Source of the DNA: DASVWH01 sp036389715
GTDB lineage: Bacteria; Acidobacteriota; Blastocatellia; Pyrinomonadales; Pyrinomonadaceae
Direction: 5' to 3'
Assembly (NCBI GenBank): GCA_036389715.1
Contig: DASVWH010000177.1
Span: forward strand, 1 to 21,730
DNA length: 21,730 nt
Below the pieces are notes generated by a model. The model ran no database searches. It had not been told where the DNA came from and was given only the letters and a program-made list of their open reading frames with translations. A program made the position numbers and the translations under genes. Of this stretch, positions 1-6,757 are shown piece after piece. Within the stretch, counting starts at the first letter, position 1. Each line of letters begins with the position of its first letter.

Positions 1-430
1 CCGCGGGCGGCTCGGCGCGAGTGGCCGGAGGGGTCAGCCTCTTGACCTGCCGGACGACGACCGGGCCGCTGTTGCCGGGCGCGCGCTGCTGCTCGGCCAT
101 GACGGGCTGAGCGGGCTCGCTGGCGGGCTGCTCGGCCGGGAGCGGCACCTCCGGGGCGGGCTCTAACGACGCAGAAGACTCCTCTTCCAGGGCCGGGGCA
201 TCTTCCTCAACCGGGCGCTGTCGCTTGACGACCTTGACGACGCGCTGCGCGGTCACCTCTTTTTTCGGGAAGTACTTGTTGCGTATCTTTTCGGCCAACT
301 CCTTCGAGACGGAGTTGGAGGGGACGCTGACATCAACGCCTTCACGGCGCACCTCTTCAATCAGGCGCTTCGTATCGAGCTTGAGGTCTTTGGCTAAATC
401 GTAGAGACGAACCTTGGAAGAAACGGTCAT
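1..430 (-). CDS. infB: Translation initiation factor IF-2, N-terminal part (runs off left edge)
   Basis: The reverse strand reads open from an ATG at 430-428 to the window edge, giving about 143 residues. The first ~55 form the IF2_N fold: it begins MTVSSKVRLYDLAKDLKLD, continues through a TKRLIEEVRREGVDV helix and ends near NKYFPKK. After this comes a basic stretch (VVKVVKR) and then the Glu/Pro/Ala-rich low-complexity linker typical of long bacterial IF-2 proteins. The GTP-binding domain lies outside the window. IF-2 is the GTPase that places initiator tRNA on the 30S subunit. The start is supported by an AAGGAG motif at 434-439, though the gap to the ATG is only 3 nt. It follows nusA by 176 nt on the same strand, the usual rimP-nusA-infB order; the ylxR gene often found between nusA and infB is not visible. 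Confidence 0.93.
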   Translation of the reverse strand, partial: MTVSSKVRLYDLAKDLKLDTKRLIEEVRREGVDVSVPSNSVSKELAEKIRNKYFPKKEVTAQRVVKVVKRQRPVEEDAPALEEESSASLEPAPEVPLPAEQPASEPAQPVMAEQQRAPGNSGPVVVRQVKRLTPPATRAEPPA

Positions 431-515
431 GCACTCCTTCTTCGACGCTTTGGTAAAACGGCGTCGTGCGCTTCAAAAGGTTAAAGAGTCTGAGCCTCCT
501 TCGACCTTTCGGAAA

Positions 516-536
516 GCGCACTCTTTAGAAGTGCGT
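516..536 (-). other. Stem-loop in the nusA-infB intergenic region
   Basis: CGCACT at 517-522 pairs with AGTGCG at 530-535 across a 7-nt loop, with one more G-U pair outside. A competing pairing is possible between TCGAC at 501-505 and GTCGA at 535-539. No T-run follows on the transcribed (minus) strand, so it is unlikely to be a full terminator. It might be a processing or partial attenuation site between nusA and infB. The rest of the 431-606 gap holds no credible gene. Confidence 0.35.
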
Positions 537-606
537 CGACAGGAAAGGCCCTGGAAGCGAGAAGCGATGCGCGCAGACAGAGGGGTGTGGTGCGCGCACG
601 CTACGG

Positions 607-2481
<1,875 letters not shown>

Positions 2482-2500
2482 AGTTTACAAGCCGTCAATG

Positions 2501-2521
2501 GTAAGTGGTAAACAGTAAATG
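2501..2521 (-). repeat. Degenerate heptamer repeats upstream of nusA
   Basis: Three consecutive 7-mers on the plus strand, gtaagtg (2501-2507), gtaaaca (2508-2514) and gtaaatg (2515-2521), are preceded by a related gtcaatg. On the transcribed strand this reads CATTTAC, TGTTTAC, CACTTAC, CATTGAC. The stretch lies in the 113-nt rimP-nusA gap. A 14-nt part (2508-2521) is matched at 13 of 14 positions at 11568-11581, upstream of moaC. Confidence 0.55.
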
Positions 2522-2594
2522 GGTTACAGCCATTCCCGCGTACTCTTTAGACCATTTGACTGTGTGACCGATATTCAGTTGTTTGTCCGGGCCT

Positions 2595-3113
2595 TTACGC
2601 CTGGCCGTGGCCCGCCGCCTCGCGCTCCTTGGCGCGGCGAAACTCTGCTTCAACGTCCATTTCGAGGTTGGCCTTGACGACCGCCTCGAAGGGCACTCGG
2701 ACGCGCCCGCTCGTCTTGTCTTCAAAGATGATCTGGTCGCCTTCGAGCCCGATGATGCGGCCGCGAAAGTTGCGCTGGCCGTTGACGGGCGTGCGCGACT
2801 TGAGCCGCGCCAGGCTTCCGGCAAACCGCTCGTAGTCCTGCCGCTTGTAGAGCCCGCGCTCCAACCCCGGCGACGAGACTTCCAAGGTATAGGCCGAGTG
2901 GATGAAGTCCTCCACGTCGAGCACAGTGCCCAGGTGATGGCTGACTTCCGAGCAATCCTCGTGAGTTACGCCGCCCGGCTTATCAATAAAGATGCGCAGG
3001 ATGGGTTTGCCTTCCGGCCCGGCCACTTCGGCGTGAACCAGCTCAAGCCCGCGCTCTGCGGCCGTCTGCTCGGCAATCTCCCGCACACGCTCTGCAATCG
3101 AAGCCTGCCCCAC
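2595..3113 (-). CDS. rimP: Ribosome maturation factor RimP
   Basis: RimP assists 30S subunit maturation. With the GTG at 3113 as start the protein has 172 residues: a GQASIAERVREIAEQ helix, a RGLELVHAEVAGPEGKPILR segment with the FIDKPGGVTHEDC turn, and the YTLEVSSPGLERGL signature in the middle, followed by the C-terminal SH3-like barrel (RNFRGRIIGLEGDQIIFED). The open frame extends back to 3254, but that extension is rejected: it is not RimP-like and the probable promoter -10 box lies inside it (3216-3221). An AGGGGG run stands ~14 nt before the GTG, so the ribosome-binding signal is not ideal. First gene of the rimP-nusA-infB operon. Confidence 0.9.
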   Translation of the reverse strand: MGQASIAERVREIAEQTAAERGLELVHAEVAGPEGKPILRIFIDKPGGVTHEDCSEVSHHLGTVLDVEDFIHSAYTLEVSSPGLERGLYKRQDYERFAGSLARLKSRTPVNGQRNFRGRIIGLEGDQIIFEDKTSGRVRVPFEAVVKANLEMDVEAEFRRAKEREAAGHGQA

Positions 3114-3150
3114 TTTATGTGCTCGCCCCCTTAGCCCCTGAAAAACCTCT

Positions 3151-3172
3151 CGCCCAAAATAAAAAGTGGGCG
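3151..3172 (-). promoter_or_regulatory. Leader hairpin with downstream T-run before rimP (possible attenuator)
   Basis: In the transcribed orientation CGCCCA (3172-3167) pairs with TGGGCG (3156-3151) around a 10-nt T-rich loop, and five T residues follow 5 nt later (AGAGG then TTTTT). It lies inside the predicted leader, between the promoter at 3216-3244 and the rimP start at 3113. The arrangement resembles a weak intrinsic terminator or attenuator. The stem is only 6 bp, so this is tentative. Confidence 0.35.
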
Positions 3173-3215
3173 CGAACCCACCGGACAACACCGCCGCGCT
3201 CCGAGCAAGCGAAGA

Positions 3216-3244
3216 ATTATACGGAAACCGGGGGGTATAAGCAA
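3216..3244 (-). promoter_or_regulatory. Sigma70-type promoter of the rimP-nusA-infB operon
   Basis: On the minus strand TTGCTT (3244-3239) is separated by exactly 17 nt from a perfect TATAAT (3221-3216). Initiation would fall near 3209, leaving a leader of about 95 nt before the rimP GTG. Placement directly ahead of a known operon supports it. Confidence 0.65.
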
Positions 3245-3326
3245 GCCGACACAAATCGGAGCAGCGGTTCGGTTTGAACTTCCCGGCAGCGGTTCAGGCA
3301 CAAGGCGGAATCTTGAAAACTTCATA

Positions 3327-3533
3327 TTAGTGCTTTCTGAGTTTAAGGGCTGCGATGCTCAAAGCGACGGCCACAATAAACGATGCGAGGCTCAGATAGT
3401 CCCATCCGGGCGGCGGCATGTCGGAAGCCGCAAACAGAGGGTCAGGTGGTAGATTCGCAAGATGGCGAGCGACGAAACAGCCGATGTAGAAAAGCAGGGC
3501 TCCGATTGATAATTTTATGGCCGTCTTGCTCAT
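3327..3533 (-). CDS. Small two-helix membrane protein, function unknown
   Basis: 68 residues from the ATG at 3533 (MSKTAIKLSIGALLFYIG), with an AGGAAAG motif just upstream; the longer open frame to 3560 has no such support. Two hydrophobic segments are visible, about residues 7-24 and 46-63, separated by a Pro-rich loop (LPPDPLFAASDMPPPGWDY) and ending in a basic tail (KLRKH). I do not recognise the family. It lies between yqeY and the rimP operon on the same strand, 79 nt after yqeY. The membrane topology pattern and ribosome-binding site argue for a real gene. Confidence 0.5.
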   Translation of the reverse strand: MSKTAIKLSIGALLFYIGCFVARHLANLPPDPLFAASDMPPPGWDYLSLASFIVAVALSIAALKLRKH

Positions 3534-3612
3534 CTCTTTCCTGGCCCGGCAGGTTCGCAATTCTTCACTCTCCCTAGCCTCTCAGCGATTCCAGCCTCTA
3601 CCCTAACCCCAG

Positions 3613-4062
3613 TTATTGGTTGAGTTTAGCCTTGACGACTTCGCTCACCGTCCGGCCGTCGGCGTTGCGTCCGGCGAGCAGGGCCTGGGCCGCTTTCATG
3701 ACCGCGCCCATCTCGCGCATTGAGGTCGCGCCGGTTTCCGTGATGGCGCGGGCGACGGCCTGCTCGATCTCTTCGCGCGAGGCGGCTTTGGGGAGATATT
3801 CTTCGATGACCGCGATTTCGGCCAGCTCTTTGTCGGCCAGCTCCTGCCGCCCGGCCTTTTCGTACTGCTCTATGGAATCGCGGCGCTGCTTGACGAGCGA
3901 TTGCAGCATTTTCGTCATCTCGTCTTCCGAAAGCTCGCCGCCCTTTTCGATTTCGCGGTTGGTGACGGAGGCTTTGACCATCCGCAGGGCGGAGGTACGC
4001 GCCGCGTCCCTGGCCTTCATAGAGGCGGTCAGGTCGGTCGTGATGCGTTCTTTGAGACTCAT
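3613..4062 (-). CDS. yqeY: YqeY/GatB-like protein
   Basis: 149 residues, the usual length of the stand-alone YqeY family. The sequence follows the family closely: MSLKERITTDLTASMKARD at the start, LRMVKASVTNREIEKG, a helical EDEMTKMLQSLVKQRRDSIE region, EYLPKAASREEIEQAV, and a GRNADGRTVSEVVKAKL end. The fold matches the C-terminal tRNA-binding region of GatB, the amidotransferase subunit that converts Glu-tRNA-Gln; the free-standing family has no firmly established role. An AAGGA motif 9 nt before the ATG supports the start. Confidence 0.92.
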   Translation of the reverse strand: MSLKERITTDLTASMKARDAARTSALRMVKASVTNREIEKGGELSEDEMTKMLQSLVKQRRDSIEQYEKAGRQELADKELAEIAVIEEYLPKAASREEIEQAVARAITETGATSMREMGAVMKAAQALLAGRNADGRTVSEVVKAKLNQ

Positions 4063-4083
4063 GTTTGAAATCCTTTCACGTTC

Positions 4084-4113
4084 ATTGTCTGCCGAAAGAT
4101 TGGCAGTTTACAA
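4084..4113 (-). promoter_or_regulatory. Possible yqeY promoter with an inverted repeat in the spacer
   Basis: On the minus strand TTGTAA (4113-4108) and GACAAT (4089-4084) are 18 nt apart, and initiation would fall ~20 nt before the yqeY start. Between them CTGCC (4089-4093) and GGCAG (4102-4106) form an inverted repeat with an 8-nt centre, a plausible operator. The -10 is a moderate match only. Confidence 0.35.
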
Positions 4114-4195
4114 GTGCCACGTCAACGGTTAGGATGGGCCGACGGCCCCGGCCTTTTCCGGCCAAAGATGCTCCAGGTCTCCTGAAGGGTTAAAG

Positions 4196-6013
4196 TTGCA
4201 ACGTATGGACAGATCGCTTCGCTGGCGGCTGGGTGTACTGGCCGCCGTTGCCATGATGCTGCTCGCGCTCTACCCGCAACTGACGCTCTGGGCCACGCGC
4301 GGCAGCGATTGGAACGGCGCTTACGCCTACAACGACATAGACGAAGTGGCCTACGCAGCCTACCTGCAAGCGTTGATCGAGGGCAGGCCCAGGCGCAACG
4401 ACCCCTACACGGGACGCGACGACCGGCCAGGCTCCCCGCAGCCCGAATCGCTCTTCTCCATCCAGTTTATCCCGCCCTACGCGCTCGCGCTGACGGCCCG
4501 CGCCCTCAATCTCTCTGGCCCTGTGATGATGATCGTGCTGGCCTGCCTGGCGGCGCTGGCGGCCACACTGGCCCTCTTCTGGCTGATCTCGATGGTGACG
4601 GGTGACGCGAGGCAAGGGGCCAGCGGGGCCCTGGTCGTGCTGTGCCTCGGCGCACTGGCCTGCGGGCAGGGCGCTATCTTGCAACTGGCCGCTGGCGGGG
4701 TCGCCTATCCTTACTTCCCATTCCTGCGCCGTTATCTCCCGGCCGTGCCGTTCCCGGTCTTCTTCATCTTCTGCGGCCTGGTCTGGCGCTTGATGCAGAG
4801 CGAGACGAAGCGCGCCCGGTATGCCCTGGCGGTGGGCGCGAGCGCGGCCTTCGCCGTCCTCGTTTACTCCTATTTTTATCTCTGGACGACGGCGGCCGCC
4901 TGGCTCGGCTGCCTCACCTTGATGCTGCTCCTGGCGAAGCCGGATGGCTGGCGGCAGAGCCTCAAAGGGTTCGCCGTGACGGGCGCGCTGGCGCTCGCCG
5001 CGCTCCTGCCCTACTCGGTCCTGCTCTCGCACCGCGCGACGACGATGGACTCCGTTCAACTGCTGACGCTGACGCATGCGCCGGACCCTTTTCGCCCGCC
5101 GGAATTGATCGGGCTGGTCGTCTTCGCTTCGCTCGCCCTTGCGGCGCGGCGCGGCCTGGTCTCCTGGACGGACCGCGCGACGCTCTGCGCGGCCTCCCTG
5201 GCGCTCACGCCGGTCCTCGTCTTCAACCAGCAGACGATCACCGGCCGCTCGCTGCAACCCATTCATTACGAAGTGTTTATCGCTAACTACGTGGCGCTCC
5301 TGGCCTGCGTCCTGGCGGCCCGGCAACTCCGCGGCGCGCTCAAGCGGGCGAGGCTCCCCAGGCACACGCTGGCTTACGTGGCGCTGCTCGCTTTCAGCTG
5401 GGGCCTGGTCGAGGCGCGGATTACGAGCGGGGTGCTGGACGAACAGAACGTCATCCGCGACGAAGCCATGCCCGTCAACCGGCGGCTCGCAGAGCTGGCG
5501 AAGGAGTCGGCCGCGGCTGGCGGCGAGGCTCACCCGGTCGTGCTCGCCACCAACCTGATACAGGGCGACGAGCTGCCTGTGGCCGGGCCGCCAGCCCTGC
5601 TCTGGGCCAGGCATCTGCACGTTTTCTCGGGCGCGGGCTGGGAGGAGAGCAAGGAGCGCTTTTACCAGCATCTTTATTACGCGGGAGCCGACGACCGCTG
5701 GCTCGAATGGGAGTTGAACAACAGGGATTTCGTCGTCGTCATCGCGCTCTTCGGCTGGGGACGCAACCACGATAGATTGACCACCCACTCCGCTCCGCTG
5801 ACGCAGCGCGAGATTATCGAGGAAGTGGATCAATTCTCGGCCTACATCACCTCCTTTGACCGCGAGCGCGCCGCCAATCCGACGCTCTCCTACGTCGTCG
5901 CATACACGCAGGGAGCGCCCGACTTCTCCAACCTCGACCGCTGGTACGAACGCGACGCGGGCGAACAGCTCGGCAAATTCACGCTCTACCGCGTCAGGCT
6001 CAAAAGCGAATAG
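4196..6013 (+). CDS. Polytopic membrane protein, GT-C glycosyltransferase-like
   Basis: 605 residues. After a first membrane helix (~11-32) comes a polar segment with an acidic motif (NDIDEVAYAAYLQALIEG) and a conserved-looking aromatic/Pro patch (FSIQFIPPYALAL). About ten further hydrophobic helices follow up to ~410, and the last ~190 residues are soluble. An acidic motif in the first external loop is characteristic of GT-C enzymes, which use lipid-linked sugars, so such a transferase or related envelope protein is my best guess; no family is firmly recognised. Start choice: a TTG at 4196 has an AAGGG motif 7 nt upstream (4184-4188), while the ATG at 4205 lies 16 nt from it, so TTG is preferred. 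Stands alone on the plus strand, divergent from yqeY and convergent with the NYN gene. Confidence 0.8.
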   Translation: MQRMDRSLRWRLGVLAAVAMMLLALYPQLTLWATRGSDWNGAYAYNDIDEVAYAAYLQALIEGRPRRNDPYTGRDDRPGSPQPESLFSIQFIPPYALALTARALNLSGPVMMIVLACLAALAATLALFWLISMVTGDARQGASGALVVLCLGALACGQGAILQLAAGGVAYPYFPFLRRYLPAVPFPVFFIFCGLVWRLMQSETKRARYALAVGASAAFAVLVYSYFYLWTTAAAWLGCLTLMLLLAKPDGWRQSLKGFAVTGALALAALLPYSVLLSHRATTMDSVQLLTLTHAPDPFRPPELIGLVVFASLALAARRGLVSWTDRATLCAASLALTPVLVFNQQTITGRSLQPIHYEVFIANYVALLACVLAARQLRGALKRARLPRHTLAYVALLAFSWGLVEARITSGVLDEQNVIRDEAMPVNRRLAELAKESAAAGGEAHPVVLATNLIQGDELPVAGPPALLWARHLHVFSGAGWEESKERFYQHLYYAGADDRWLEWELNNRDFVVVIALFGWGRNHDRLTTHSAPLTQREIIEEVDQFSAYITSFDRERAANPTLSYVVAYTQGAPDFSNLDRWYERDAGEQLGKFTLYRVRLKSE

Positions 6014-6062
6014 GAAGGCTGCAAAGCGATTGGGAAGTGTGGGAGGCTAAAGCTCAGGCCGC

Positions 6063-6106
6063 GGTTAAAGCGGGGCCGCTCAAATTTGAGCGGCCCCGCT
6101 TTAGCT
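6063..6106. terminator. Perfect 36-bp palindrome, probable bidirectional terminator
   Basis: AAAGCGGGGCCGCTCAAA at 6067-6084 is followed immediately by its exact reverse complement at 6085-6102; further A-T, G-U and G-C pairs extend it to about 6063-6106. The stem is GC-rich, flanked by A on the left and T on the right, so transcripts from either side end in a hairpin followed by U residues. It lies between two convergent genes, the plus-strand membrane protein (ends 6013) and the minus-strand NYN gene (ends 6164), as expected for a shared terminator. Confidence 0.8.
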
Positions 6107-6163
6107 TCTGATCGCTCGTTTGAGCATTCCCGCGCTCATCGCTGACCGCGCGCTCATGCGCGC

Positions 6164-6703
6164 TCAGGCCCTGGCGATCTCTTTTTCGAGCGTGTCGAGG
6201 TAGAGGACGGGGGCCGAGGATTCGGCGGCCAGCTCGCTGGAGAGGGCGCTGCGCCAGGCCACCACCTCGACGCGTAACCCCAGCCCCTTGACGAACTTGA
6301 CCGGCTCCAGATAGTCGCGGTCCCCGGCCACGAGGATGGCCGTCTCGTAAGCCTGGTTGATGCCGAGCATCAGCATCTTGGTCGCCAAGCCAACGTCCAC
6401 CCCCTTTTCCGCCGGGATCGTGTGAGACTGGTTGCAGTTGTCGCAGCTGATGGTTTTCTTGCCCAGCCTGTAGAGCGAGACTTCCCAGCGCAGCTGCTCC
6501 TTGAGGAACTGGTAGAAGCCTGTCTCTGCGGGCAGCGGCGGGTCGTGCTCGGAGGCGAAGAAGTAGGTCTGCCAGATTTCACCATTCCGCATGATGTGGT
6601 CCGAGAACCTCTTCCAATCAATTCTCCAGCCAATCTCCTGCTGCCCGAAAAAGATGTTGGAGTTGTCTATAAAACAGATGGTCTTGCCACGCGTTATCGT
6701 CAT
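6164..6703 (-). CDS. NYN-domain (PIN-like, LabA/DUF88-type) protein
   Basis: 179 residues from the ATG at 6703, which has a GAGGGGG motif just upstream; a longer reading to a TTG at 6754 is less likely. The NYN fold is a PIN-like metal-dependent RNase scaffold. The acidic signature is complete: FIDNSN (D13, N16) near the start, KGVDVGLATKMLMLG (D103) in the middle and LVAGDRDYLEPV (D128, D130) towards the end, followed by GLRVEVVAW. Between the second and third parts is an ISCDNCNQSH segment (C87, C90, H94) that could bind zinc. Substrate unknown. It follows uvrA by 54 nt on the same strand and may be co-transcribed with it. Confidence 0.82.
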   Translation of the reverse strand: MTITRGKTICFIDNSNIFFGQQEIGWRIDWKRFSDHIMRNGEIWQTYFFASEHDPPLPAETGFYQFLKEQLRWEVSLYRLGKKTISCDNCNQSHTIPAEKGVDVGLATKMLMLGINQAYETAILVAGDRDYLEPVKFVKGLGLRVEVVAWRSALSSELAAESSAPVLYLDTLEKEIARA

Positions 6704-6757
6704 CCGCCCCCTCTTTCCGTTCTCTTCCCGTCCCGTGTTGCCAGCCGTCCTCAACGA

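Noticed and set aside
431..606. A ylxR-like gene between nusA and infB
   Set aside because: No frame in this 176-nt gap shows YlxR features; the space holds only stem-loops.
3114..3254. N-terminal extension of RimP
   Set aside because: It is unlike RimP and contains the TATAAT of the probable promoter, so it would not be transcribed.
4190..5833. 547-residue open frame on the minus strand
   Set aside because: It is antisense to the polytopic membrane protein, is rich in Arg, Gln, Glu and Gly with no domain, and is the typical shadow in high-GC DNA.
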